From assembly GCA_028701945.1 (NCBI GenBank), contig JAQVPT010000189.1, positions 1 to 7,178 of the forward strand: a stretch of DNA of 7,178 nucleotides. Reading direction: 5' to 3'. The DNA is from Bacteroidales bacterium (GTDB lineage: Bacteria; Bacteroidota; Bacteroidia; Bacteroidales; ML635J-15). Every line of letters starts with the position of its first letter. Within the stretch, counting starts at the first letter, position 1. The translations under genes were made by a program, and so were the position numbers. Under the pieces are notes generated by a model, which saw only the letters and a list, made by a program, of their open reading frames with translations, had not been told where the DNA came from and did no database searches. Positions 1 to 7,131 of the stretch are shown here, in pieces.

Positions 1-2718
1 GAAATAACTGGAACTCCTTCTGCAACTGGTGTAACAAATGTAACTATTAGTGCAACAAATACTTGTGGAACAGGAAATGAAACTCTTGTTATTACCATTA
101 GCACATTTACTTACGCTGCTGGTGATTTTAGAAGTACAGCAGACTATGCAGACTTTAGTTATAATAACTCTGGTGGAGCAACCACATACTGGGAGTACTT
201 TGACGGAACAAGCTGGACACCAACAGTTGATGATAAGGGACCAGAAAATGCAAGTACTCCAAGTCGAATAATAATAGATCATATTGGAATCGGCGCTGGT
301 GGAAATACTACTCATAAATACAATGATATTATAATACGAAATGGTGGGCAACTAATTTTAAATGATGATGATAATACGCCTGCATCTGAATTTATTAATG
401 CGAACAAAAAGATAGAAGTTTTAGCTGGTGGTGAATTATTAATACAAGGAGACATTGATTTACCTGCAGATGGTGCGTTGATTGTTAGAGATGGTGGCAC
501 AATGATAATTGACCAAGCTAGTTTAGAAAATATACACCCAATGTGGGATGGAGTTGAAGATTTTGAAGCTGGCTCAACGGTGAAAATTGTAAAATGGAAT
601 TTTGGTGGTACAGCAATGAATGTTGGATTGTTAAATATTTCTAACGGAATTTCAAATAACACACAGGGGTATAAGTTTGGTAATTTAATCTTTGACATTA
701 CTTCTAATTCTGATTGGGCTTTATGTGGTGGGGGAATAGGTATTATCAATGTAACTTATAATGATTTCACTGTTGATAATGCTGGCACTGGATATTGCGG
801 AGGGACAACCAATAAAACAGGAACTAATGGAGCAGTTTTTAATGGAGATGTGATTATTAATACCGGTAATTTCAACTTTTCTGCAACTTATTCCTCAGAT
901 ATTTTTCAGCATCAGGCATCTATAAATGGTAACTTTGAGTTCAATTCAACAGGAAACTTGTATTTACACAGAAATGCATATAACACTCCAGATGCTATGC
1001 AAAGTTTTGTTCATTTTGCAGGAAATATAACAGTTAATCCATCAGCTACATTTACTAATGACATAGCAGACGATAATTCCAGAATGTATATGGAAATCAA
1101 TGGATCTGGAACAGAATCTGACCCTCAACTTGTAGATATTGGTGTAACAACTGGTATGACAGGAATAAACACCTATATCAACAACAATACTTTTGTTCAG
1201 CTAACCTCACACGATTGGATTTTTAACGGAATAACCGGATTAACTACAAGTTTAACTCTTGAAACAGGTTCATCACTTCACTTTGGCTGGGCAGATGACA
1301 ATACAACTCCACTTACTATTACAATGCCTGTTGCTGCAGTTGGAACAAATACAATTACTACTGAAACTGGAACATCTCTATATATGACTCACTCACAAGG
1401 ACTTGATGATGGTACAAATTCTACAAACGGAAATGTTCAACAATTTGCACAAGCAAATAGATCATTTAACCAAGTTGCTGACTTTTGGTATGTAGGTAAA
1501 GAAAATCAGGTTACTGGTAATGCAATTACAACAACATCAAGCAATAAAACAATTGGAATAAATATGGGAGCTGCTTCAAATGAAACTACTCTAAGTAATG
1601 CCATTACTACAAGCGGTAAACTAATTTTAATGACAGGAATAATGAAAACTACAGCAACAAACATTTTCACTCTTGAAGATAATGCTACGGTCCACTCTGA
1701 CGCTGCAGGAACTAACAGCGAACCTGGTTCAGCTAGCAGTTGGGTAGATGGTCCTCTTAAAAAAATTGGTAATGATGCTTTTGTATTCCCACTTGGTGAA
1801 ACTATTTGGGCACCTATCGGTATTACAGCTCCTTCAAATGCTACAGATGCATTTACTGGTGAGTATTTCAATTCAGCTTACTCAGACATAACAAATAAGG
1901 ATGTAACTATTGATCATGTTAGCAATATTGATTATTGGGATATTACAAGTAATGTCGGTGCATCAATACCAACAGTAACAGCTTATTGGAAAGACAATAG
2001 GTACGGGATAACTGATTTTGCTGATGTTGTAGTAGCACATTACATTGGAGGTTCATGGAGAAATCAAGGAAACACAAATTCAACTGGAACAATTTCTCTC
2101 GGTAGCATTGACAATTCAGTTGCATTTTCATCATTTAGCCCAATAACTCTAGGTTTTAAAAACACACCTTTGCCAATCGAGTTAATAGAATTTAATGCTA
2201 AACGAAATGAAAATCTTGTCGATTTAGAATGGATAACTTCATCAGAAATAAACAATGATTACTTTACAATTGAACGATCAAAAGATGCTAAAAACTTTGA
2301 GTTTGTTACCAACTATCTTGGAGCAGGAAACAGTAATAAACAAATTAATTATAATACAACTGATTTCAATCCATATAATAATATATCGTACTACAGATTA
2401 AAACAAACCGATTTTGACGGCAATTTCTCGTACAGTAATATTGTTCAGGTAAATGGTTTTAGTAACGAACTATCTTCAGACATAACAATTTATAAAGCAA
2501 TAAATTCAATACATATTAATATCGAAGACATCTCCTTATCTGACGAATGCTCTGTAACTATTTTTGATATGCTTGGTAGAGTAATATATAAGAAAAACTA
2601 CAAGTCATTTTCAAACGATATATTTATTGAAGATGGAAATATGAGCAATCAAAAAGGTATTTACAACGTTACCGTCATTCATGGTGATAAGATAAAAACT
2701 CAAAAAATAATCTGGTAG
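1..2718 (+). CDS. Large secreted surface protein with Ig-like tail, beta-rich body and T9SS C-terminal sorting domain (5' end missing)
   Basis: The frame is open from base 1 to the TAG at 2716-2718, giving 905 residues with no start in the window, so the gene begins upstream. Residues 1-34 (ITGTPSATGVTNVTISATN and following) look like the end of a He_PIG-type Ig-like domain. Residues 35-100 carry an aromatic stretch (YWEYFDGTSWTP), and roughly 100-570 is Gly/Asn/Thr-rich, probably beta-strand repeats or a beta-helix. Residues 581-715 begin WVDGPLKKIGNDAFVFPLGE, a module common in Bacteroidota surface proteins. Residues 723-826 begin PLPIELIEF and continue with LEWITSSEINNDYFTIERS and YYRLKQTDFDG, a fibronectin-like module typically found just before T9SS tails. 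Residues 828-905 are the sorting domain. By family knowledge the product is exported by Sec, crosses the outer membrane by T9SS and is anchored or released. An adhesin or matrix role is inferred; no catalytic motif is visible. A TTG at 478 lies inside the frame and is not the start. Confidence 0.9.
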   Translation, partial: EITGTPSATGVTNVTISATNTCGTGNETLVITISTFTYAAGDFRSTADYADFSYNNSGGATTYWEYFDGTSWTPTVDDKGPENASTPSRIIIDHIGIGAGGNTTHKYNDIIIRNGGQLILNDDDNTPASEFINANKKIEVLAGGELLIQGDIDLPADGALIVRDGGTMIIDQASLENIHPMWDGVEDFEAGSTVKIVKWNFGGTAMNVGLLNISNGISNNTQGYKFGNLIFDITSNSDWALCGGGIGIINVTYNDFTVDNAGTGYCGGTTNKTGTNGAVFNGDVIINTGNFNFSATYSSDIFQHQASINGNFEFNSTGNLYLHRNAYNTPDAMQSFVHFAGNITVNPSATFTNDIADDNSRMYMEINGSGTESDPQLVDIGVTTGMTGINTYINNNTFVQLTSHDWIFNGITGLTTSLTLETGSSLHFGWADDNTTPLTITMPVAAVGTNTITTETGTSLYMTHSQGLDDGTNSTNGNVQQFAQANRSFNQVADFWYVGKENQVTGNAITTTSSNKTIGINMGAASNETTLSNAITTSGKLILMTGIMKTTATNIFTLEDNATVHSDAAGTNSEPGSASSWVDGPLKKIGNDAFVFPLGETIWAPIGITAPSNATDAFTGEYFNSAYSDITNKDVTIDHVSNIDYWDITSNVGASIPTVTAYWKDNRYGITDFADVVVAHYIGGSWRNQGNTNSTGTISLGSIDNSVAFSSFSPITLGFKNTPLPIELIEFNAKRNENLVDLEWITSSEINNDYFTIERSKDAKNFEFVTNYLGAGNSNKQINYNTTDFNPYNNISYYRLKQTDFDGNFSYSNIVQVNGFSNELSSDITIYKAINSIHINIEDISLSDECSVTIFDMLGRVIYKKNYKSFSNDIFIEDGNMSNQKGIYNVTVIHGDKIKTQKIIW
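2482..2715 (+). other. T9SS type A-like C-terminal sorting domain of the first protein, variant N-terminal motif
   Basis: This encodes the last 78 residues of the first protein. It keeps the later signature motifs of the T9SS type A domain: VTIFDMLGRVIYKK (the 'v.iyd..Gr.v' strand) and KGIYNVTVIHGDKIKTQKI (the 'G.Y.v.i..g....kki' end). The usual opening YPNP is replaced by IYKAINSIHINIE. Such openings appear in divergent T9SS tails, so export is still likely. The preceding PLPIELIEF module supports the assignment. Confidence 0.75.
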
Positions 2719-2752
2719 TACTTTATTGTACCATTTAAAATATTCTAAATAC

Positions 2753-2821
2753 ATGAAAAACATAAGATTTGTATGGATTACTTTATTGCTTATTGCAATA
2801 GGGATTAAATCATTCTCTGCA
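2753..2821 (+). other. Sec signal peptide of the second protein
   Basis: The first 23 residues have a basic start (MKNIR), a hydrophobic core (VWITLLLIAIGI) and a polar end KSFSA, with small residues at -3 and -1 (S and A) giving a plausible signal peptidase I site before IILSENF. No lipobox cysteine is present, so it is not a lipoprotein. The signal fits T9SS cargo, which first crosses the inner membrane by Sec, and it supports ATG 2753 as the start. Confidence 0.85.
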
Positions 2822-5800
2822 ATAATTTTATCCGAAAACTTCTCAGATGGACCATCAACTTACACAACAGGAAATTTTACTTTCGATAGCGGTAACACTT
2901 GGGAACTAGCATCAATAACAGGAACAAGTGAAGTAAAATATCAATTGAATACCAGTGCGTTTATTATCAGCCCAGCAGTAAATACAATTGGGACAATTAG
3001 CTTTAAATATAAAGAAGGAAACTCAGGCGGTGGAACATTTGTAGTTTCAAAATCTGTTGATGGTGGAGCATTCACTACTATAGATTCTAGAACTTTTGCA
3101 GGATCAACATATTCTACTTACAGTTTTGTTGTTAATGACTTAAGTAATAATATTAGAATTAAAGTTTCAGCAAATGCAGGTTCACAACTAATTATTGATG
3201 ATTTTCAAATCACAAATTATGTGATAGGATCATTATTGACAACTAGCACTCCAGCATTATCAGGATTCAATTATATTGTAGGTAATGGCCCCTCAACTTC
3301 AAAAACATTTAATTTAAGTGGAAGTTTATTGTCAGGAGATCCGGGTAATATTCTTGTTACTGCTCCTGCAAATTATGAGATTTCGCTAAATAACTCTACA
3401 TTTTCATCAGCAATAAATGTTGCATACACAAGTTCCACTTTATCCCAAACAACTATTTACGTTAGATTAGTTTCAGGTTTAGGAATCGGTTCATATAATT
3501 CGGCAAATATCACATGTGCTGGAGGAGGTGCGACCACAATTAGCGTAAACCTTAGCGGAAGTGTATCTCCTGTGCCGCCTCCAAGTTTAGAGTCATTTCC
3601 AACTAGTTTGTCGGGGTTTACTTATGTTAGCGGATTAGGACCTTCTAATTCACAGACATATAATTTATTTGGAAATTATTTAACTGAATCCCCTTCAAAT
3701 ATTATTGTTACAGCACCAACAAATTATGAAGTATCTCTTGACAATTCTAATTTTTCGTCTAGCTTAAACGTCCCTTACACTTCTCAGCTACTGCCTTCGA
3801 CGCCAATCTACGTCAGGCTAAAAGCAGGCTTAGGAATTGGCTCATATAATTCAGCTCACATATCAAATGCAGGTGGTGGAGCAAGTTCAACAAGTGTTAC
3901 TTGTAATGGAACTGTAACTGCTATTCCTCCTGACCCTAGTTTATATGTCAGTGCATCCTCGCTGTCTGGATTTAATTACATTATTGGTTCGGGCCCATCA
4001 AATTATCAATCGTACAATTTAAGTGGATCAAATCTTACTAGTTATCCAGGGAATATATTAGTTGCTGCTCCTGGAGATTATGAGATTTCACTAAGTTCAG
4101 GCAGTGGATATGCTACAAATCTTAGTATTGCATACTCATCTGCAAGTTTATCGCCCACTCCAATTTATGTTAGATTAAAATCGGGTTTATCAGTTGGCAA
4201 TTATAATTCTGAGATTATTGCTAATGCTGGCGGTGGAGCTACAACAGTTAATGTAACTTGTAATGGAAGTGTTGATGATATTCCTCCCCCAAGTTTAAAT
4301 CTTAGTACTACTATTCTCAGTGGATTTAACTACGTAATAGGAACTGGTCCGTCAAACGAACAATCATACACACTAAGCGGCACATATCTAACCGATTTTC
4401 CAGATAATATTACGATAACTGCTCCAATAAATTATGAGATTTCTTTAAACTCAGGTTCTGGATACACAACAAGTTTAGATATTCAATTTTCTTCAGCGAT
4501 TCTTAATTCAACAACTATCTATGTAAGACTAAAAGATGGTCTCGGTATCGGCACATACAACTCTGAACTAATAGCCCATACGGGCGGTGGTGCATCACCC
4601 ATAAATGTTATCTGCAATGGAAATGTTTCAAATATTCCTCCTCCAAGTTTAAGTGCAAGTCCAACTAGCTTAAATGGATTAAATTACACTATTGGTTCTG
4701 GACCATCTGCTGCTCAATCATACAATTTAAGTGGGTCATACCTTACAGGTTATCCCGATAATATTACTATTTCAGCCCCTGTAGATTATGAGATTTCTTT
4801 AAGTTCAGGTTCTGGATATGCAACAAGCATATTAGTTCCATACTCTACAGCAACATTGACTTCTACACCTATTTATGTTAGACTAAAGTCTGATTTAAGT
4901 GTTGGTACTTACAATTCTGAATATATTACAAACTCAGGTGGTGGTGCAATAGATGTTGATGTAACTTGTAATGGAACAGTTTCTGATATTTCTACAGATC
5001 CTTGTCTATCTGAAGATTTTAGTGGTTTTACAGATGGCTCACATGCATCTCCAGGAAGCACAGATGTTTCAAGCTCATTAAACACATATACGCAGACAAC
5101 AGGATGGGACGGATATAAAATATTCTCTGCTGGTGGAGAAATTAAACTTGGATCAAGTTCAGCGGCCGGATATATTATTACTCCAACCGTTGATTTATCA
5201 GCTGGTGGCACTGTCGAATTCGATTATGCAAAATATGGTTCTGATAATTCATCAATGCAAATATTCCATGCTGCAGATGGTGTAAACTTCTCTCAAGTTG
5301 GTAGCAATAGCACGCCTATTACCGATTTTCAAACTCATTCAGTAGAAATCACTGACGGAACAGCATCATCTAAAATTAAAATTGGATCAAGTACAAAAAG
5401 AATTTATGTTGACAATATAGAAATATATTGCGGCGGTTTAGCGCCTACTCCTGAACTTACTGCAAATCCAACAAGTTTAACGGGATTCTATTATACCTAT
5501 GGGTCTGGACCATCTAACGAACAGTCTTTTGTTATAAGTGGCTCTGACCTTGACGGAACAAATGTTATCGTAACACCTCCAGCGAACTACCAAATATCGG
5601 AAATCCCTACAGGAGGTTTCCAATCTTCAGCAATAGTACTTTCTGCATTCAATGGAGCAGACAGAAGTATTTATGTTCGTCTCAAAGAAGGTTTAGATGC
5701 CGGAACTTACAATTCTGATCTTATCACAATTAGTGGTGGTGCAGCAGATAATGTAACGGTAAGCTTAAATGGATATGTTGAAGTAGAACTAATACCGGTT

Positions 5801-6754
5801 CTTACAGCAAATCCAACAAGTTTAACGGGATTCTATTATACCTATGGTTCTGGACCATCTTACGAACAGTCCTTTGTTATAAGCGGCTCTGACCTTGACG
5901 GAACAAATGTTATCGTTACTCCTCCAGCTAACTACCAAATATCAGAAATCCCTACAGGAGGTTTCCAATCTTCTGCAATCACACTTTCTGCATACAATGG
6001 AGCAGACAGAAGCATTTTTGTTCGCCTCAAAGAAGGCCTAGATGTCGGAACTTACAATTCTGATATTATCACAATTAGTGGTGGTGGTGCAGATAATGTA
6101 ACGGTAAGTTTAAATGGATATGTTGAAGCTGAACTAATGCCAGTTCTTGTTGCAAATCCTGAAATCCTTGAGGGATTTAACTATATATTTGGTTACGGAT
6201 CTTCGGCGGAACAAAGTTTTATCTTAAGCGGTAACGATTTAGATAATAGCCAGTTAACAATTACTCCTCCTTTAGATTATCAAATTTCATTAACATCTGG
6301 TACAGGATTTCAAAGCATTCCAATTATTTTCAACTCGTTTGGCGGAAATGAGACAACGTTTTTTGTAAGACTCAAAGCTGATTTAGCTGTTGGCGATTAC
6401 AATAACGAGCAAATTTTGATTTCAGGAAGTGGTGCAGATGATGTGATTGTTACTTGTAATGGAACTGTTGATGAATACGTAAATGCTGAATTGGCAAATA
6501 TTAAGGAAAACATAAATATCTACCCTAACCCCGTAACCGACATTCTTAACATCAGCATTGGAAACTGGAAAGCAGAAAAAATAAACTGGGAAATTGTAAA
6601 TATTACTGGTCAAAAAGTTCTTAATGGGGTTATTTATTCCAACGATTCGTTTGCATCCGAACAAATTGACATATCAGATTTTAATCCTGGAATGTATGTC
6701 ATTAGATTTAGCGATAACAATAAAATGTTTGTAAGAAAAATAGATAAAAAATAA
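2753..6754 (+). CDS. Giant secreted repeat protein: signal peptide, two jelly-roll-like domains, eight Ig-like repeats, T9SS type A sorting domain
   Basis: This complete gene encodes 1333 residues and ends at TAA 6752-6754. I chose ATG 2753 because it directly yields a signal peptide (MKNIRFVWITLLLIAIGIKS, likely cleaved after FSA near residue 23); a TTG at 2726 would add nine unconvincing residues. Residues 24-160 form a jelly-roll-like domain opening with SENFSDG and ending QLIIDDFQI. Repeats 1-5 span residues 162-750 and share GFNYxxGxGPSxxQ, APxxYEISL, IYVRLKxGLxxGxYNSE, GGGA and VTCNG. Residues 751-900 are a second jelly-roll-like domain (EDFSGFTDG to IYVDNIEIYC). Repeats 6-8 (901-1247) have PPANYQIS in place of APxNYEISL. 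Residues 1248-1333 are the sorting domain. The repeat type is widespread in Bacteroidota exported proteins, often attached to nucleases or proteases, but here no enzyme is present. An adhesive or structural surface role is inferred. The gene follows the first by 34 bp with no terminator between, so co-transcription is likely; no clear Shine-Dalgarno is seen, as is usual in this phylum. Confidence 0.93.
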   Translation: MKNIRFVWITLLLIAIGIKSFSAIILSENFSDGPSTYTTGNFTFDSGNTWELASITGTSEVKYQLNTSAFIISPAVNTIGTISFKYKEGNSGGGTFVVSKSVDGGAFTTIDSRTFAGSTYSTYSFVVNDLSNNIRIKVSANAGSQLIIDDFQITNYVIGSLLTTSTPALSGFNYIVGNGPSTSKTFNLSGSLLSGDPGNILVTAPANYEISLNNSTFSSAINVAYTSSTLSQTTIYVRLVSGLGIGSYNSANITCAGGGATTISVNLSGSVSPVPPPSLESFPTSLSGFTYVSGLGPSNSQTYNLFGNYLTESPSNIIVTAPTNYEVSLDNSNFSSSLNVPYTSQLLPSTPIYVRLKAGLGIGSYNSAHISNAGGGASSTSVTCNGTVTAIPPDPSLYVSASSLSGFNYIIGSGPSNYQSYNLSGSNLTSYPGNILVAAPGDYEISLSSGSGYATNLSIAYSSASLSPTPIYVRLKSGLSVGNYNSEIIANAGGGATTVNVTCNGSVDDIPPPSLNLSTTILSGFNYVIGTGPSNEQSYTLSGTYLTDFPDNITITAPINYEISLNSGSGYTTSLDIQFSSAILNSTTIYVRLKDGLGIGTYNSELIAHTGGGASPINVICNGNVSNIPPPSLSASPTSLNGLNYTIGSGPSAAQSYNLSGSYLTGYPDNITISAPVDYEISLSSGSGYATSILVPYSTATLTSTPIYVRLKSDLSVGTYNSEYITNSGGGAIDVDVTCNGTVSDISTDPCLSEDFSGFTDGSHASPGSTDVSSSLNTYTQTTGWDGYKIFSAGGEIKLGSSSAAGYIITPTVDLSAGGTVEFDYAKYGSDNSSMQIFHAADGVNFSQVGSNSTPITDFQTHSVEITDGTASSKIKIGSSTKRIYVDNIEIYCGGLAPTPELTANPTSLTGFYYTYGSGPSNEQSFVISGSDLDGTNVIVTPPANYQISEIPTGGFQSSAIVLSAFNGADRSIYVRLKEGLDAGTYNSDLITISGGAADNVTVSLNGYVEVELIPVLTANPTSLTGFYYTYGSGPSYEQSFVISGSDLDGTNVIVTPPANYQISEIPTGGFQSSAITLSAYNGADRSIFVRLKEGLDVGTYNSDIITISGGGADNVTVSLNGYVEAELMPVLVANPEILEGFNYIFGYGSSAEQSFILSGNDLDNSQLTITPPLDYQISLTSGTGFQSIPIIFNSFGGNETTFFVRLKADLAVGDYNNEQILISGSGADDVIVTCNGTVDEYVNAELANIKENINIYPNPVTDILNISIGNWKAEKINWEIVNITGQKVLNGVIYSNDSFASEQIDISDFNPGMYVIRFSDNNKMFVRKIDKK
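2822..3235 (+). other. N-terminal jelly-roll-like (carbohydrate-binding-like) domain
   Basis: Residues 24-161 open with IILSENFSDG and contain FIISPAVNTIGTISFKYKEG, a strand-rich middle and a closing NIRIKVSA...QLIIDDFQI. This 'E.F..G ... a.l.sP.i....g.l.f.y... i.iDdi.i' pattern is that of the MAM/cleaved-adhesin-like beta-sandwich domains found in Bacteroidota surface proteins. The fold is inferred from pattern; ligand unknown. Confidence 0.6.
3236..5002 (+). repeat. Five tandem Ig-like protein repeats, subtype A (repeats 1-5)
   Basis: In-frame units at 3236-3580, 3581-3937, 3938-4288, 4289-4642 and 4643-5002 encode 115, 119, 117, 118 and 120 residues. Each carries GFNY/GFTY/GLNY, a GPS turn, a TAPxNYEISL-like strand, IYVRLKxGLxxGxYNS and GGGA. 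Most end in a CNGxV strand. Repeats 1-4 are joined by proline-rich linkers such as VPPPSL, IPPDPSL and IPPPSL, and repeat 5 ends in ISTDP. At DNA level the copies have diverged, so the array is old and under protein-level constraint. Confidence 0.9.
5003..5452 (+). other. Second jelly-roll-like domain splitting the repeat array
   Basis: Residues 751-900 break the Ig-like array. The domain opens with CLSEDFSGFTDG, contains YIITPTVDLSAGGTVEFDYA and ends KRIYVDNIEIYCGG. This follows the same layout as the N-terminal domain (start 'E.F..G', middle 'I.P.....g...f.y', end 'i.vDni.i'), so both probably belong to one superfamily. Its only two cysteines, C751 and C893, sit at its two ends and could form a clasp. 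The role is probably ligand binding, by inference. Confidence 0.65.
5453..6142 (+). repeat. Recent 345-bp tandem duplication (repeats 6 and 7)
   Basis: Bases 5453-5797 and 5798-6142 align without gaps over 345 bp. By hand I count about 30 base differences (roughly 91% identity) and 10 of 115 residues changed. Many changes are third-position and synonymous, so the copies diverged under protein-level constraint. No other pair in the gene is this similar at DNA level. Confidence 0.88.
5453..6493 (+). repeat. Three Ig-like protein repeats, subtype B (repeats 6-8)
   Basis: Units at 5453-5797, 5798-6142 and 6143-6493 encode 115, 115 and 117 residues. They share GSGPSxEQSFVISGSDL (FGYGSSAEQSF in repeat 8), TPPANYQIS (TPPLDYQIS in repeat 8), FVRLKEGL/FVRLKADL and the GG/SG-AD-V-V strand. 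They lack the P-P-P linkers of subtype A; units 6 and 7 end in EVELIP and EAELMP instead. Repeat 8 is the most diverged and regains the CNG strand of subtype A. Confidence 0.9.
6494..6751 (+). other. T9SS type A C-terminal sorting domain of the second protein
   Basis: The last 86 residues contain the canonical INIYPNPVTDILNISI opening (YPNP at residues 1257-1260), the strand WEIVNITGQKVLNG, the linker IDISDFNPGMYVIRF and a basic end FVRKIDKK. This is a textbook T9SS type A tail: it directs passage through the outer-membrane translocon and is normally removed by the PorU-type sortase, with attachment to anionic lipopolysaccharide or release. Confidence 0.95.
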
Positions 6755-6777
6755 ACAAATAACACATTTTTAGAATG

Positions 6778-6811
6778 AGCAGCGGATGAAGATTCGCTGC
6801 TTTTTCTTTTT
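6778..6811 (+). terminator. Intrinsic (rho-independent) terminator after the second gene
   Basis: A perfect 7-bp stem AGCAGCG (6778-6784) pairs with CGCTGCT (6795-6801). It can be extended inward by a G-T and an A-T pair to leave a 6-base loop. A T-rich tract follows (TTTTTCTTTTT, 6801-6811). It lies 23 bp after the stop at 6754, as expected for the end of the transcription unit holding both genes. Confidence 0.88.
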
Positions 6812-6888
6812 AAGAAAAGTAGCTGCTAATTATATAAAAAAATAGCCGCAAATTAACAAACTACAACGACACTATGGAAGTCTTAATT

Positions 6889-6912
6889 AACCCCGTCCTT
6901 CAGGTCGGGGTT
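6889..6912. repeat. GC-rich hairpin AACCCCG...CGGGGTT
   Basis: AACCCCG (6889-6895) pairs with CGGGGTT (6906-6912). After one T-T mismatch, CC/GG (6897-6898 with 6903-6904) can close on a TTCA tetraloop. The hairpin stands out against AT-rich surroundings. TTTT at 6911-6914 overlaps the end of the stem, so it could act as a second terminator, but its right half also matches a more distant inverted copy, which fits better with a repeat element. Confidence 0.75.
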
Positions 6913-7061
6913 TTAAGATAAATAAGATAAAAATGGCTTTAGCCATGACAGGAATAAAACATTAAAATAATATAACCGATAATCCGCTTCGCTTACAAAG
7001 TCCAAGGAGATTAAATTTCATGGCTAAAGCCAGTCGATATTTTTACTAATCCCCCCGACCT
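6889..7061. mobile_element. Nested inverted-repeat element, REP/MITE-like, no transposase
   Basis: Two pairs of inverted arms are nested. The outer pair is AGGTCGGGG (6902-6910) with CCCCGACCT (7053-7061), 9 bp perfect. The inner pair is TGGCTTTAGCCATGA (6934-6948) with TCATGGCTAAAGCCA (7018-7032), 15 bp perfect. Each inner arm is itself palindromic (TGGCT/AGCCA around TT or AA). The 69-bp centre shows no open frame. Symmetric palindromes in an intergenic gap just past a terminator resemble REP/BIME or MITE-type elements, such as those mobilised in trans by IS200-like REP-associated transposases. The mobile nature is inferred; no transposase or target duplication is visible. Confidence 0.5.
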
Positions 7062-7131
7062 CGTATGTTTGCAAAATAATTGTATTTACAAATTAATAAA
7101 TTAATTTTGAGAGTTTAATAGAAAAGAAAAG

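Noticed and set aside
50..271. 73-residue plus-strand open frame in another frame
   Set aside because: Leu/Gln-rich shadow of the real frame, which encodes an Ig-like tail and runs open from base 1.
478..480. TTG as the start of the first gene
   Set aside because: The same frame is open to base 1 and the upstream residues continue the protein's modular sequence, so the true start is outside the window.
312..749. 145-residue minus-strand open frame
   Set aside because: It lies antisense to the first large gene, whose frame matches known T9SS cargo modules throughout; the antisense protein is proline- and isoleucine-rich with no recognisable domain.
1506..1871. 121-residue minus-strand open frame
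   Set aside because: Antisense to the 'WVDGPLKK...FVFPLGE' region of the first gene; its hydrophobic look arises from reading Asn/Thr/Gly codons backwards.
2726..2728. TTG as the start of the second gene
   Set aside because: It would place nine extra residues (MYHLKYSKY) before a complete signal peptide that begins with the ATG at 2753.
4909..5211. 100-residue minus-strand open frame
   Set aside because: Fully antisense to repeat 5 and the inserted domain of the second gene, with no supporting domain or start signal.
3236..6493. CRISPR-like or diversity-generating repeat array
   Set aside because: The repeats are long, contiguous and in-frame protein domains with no spacers. No reverse transcriptase or template repeat is present, and the differences between units 6 and 7 are mostly synonymous third-position changes, not adenine-directed changes.
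6422..6664. 80-residue minus-strand open frame
   Set aside because: Overlaps the conserved T9SS sorting domain in antisense; chance frame.
6889..6914. Terminator of the second gene at the GC-rich hairpin
   Set aside because: A better terminator with a longer T tract lies much closer to the stop (6778-6811), and this hairpin shares its right arm with a distant inverted copy, so a repeat element is the better explanation; a backup terminator role cannot be excluded.
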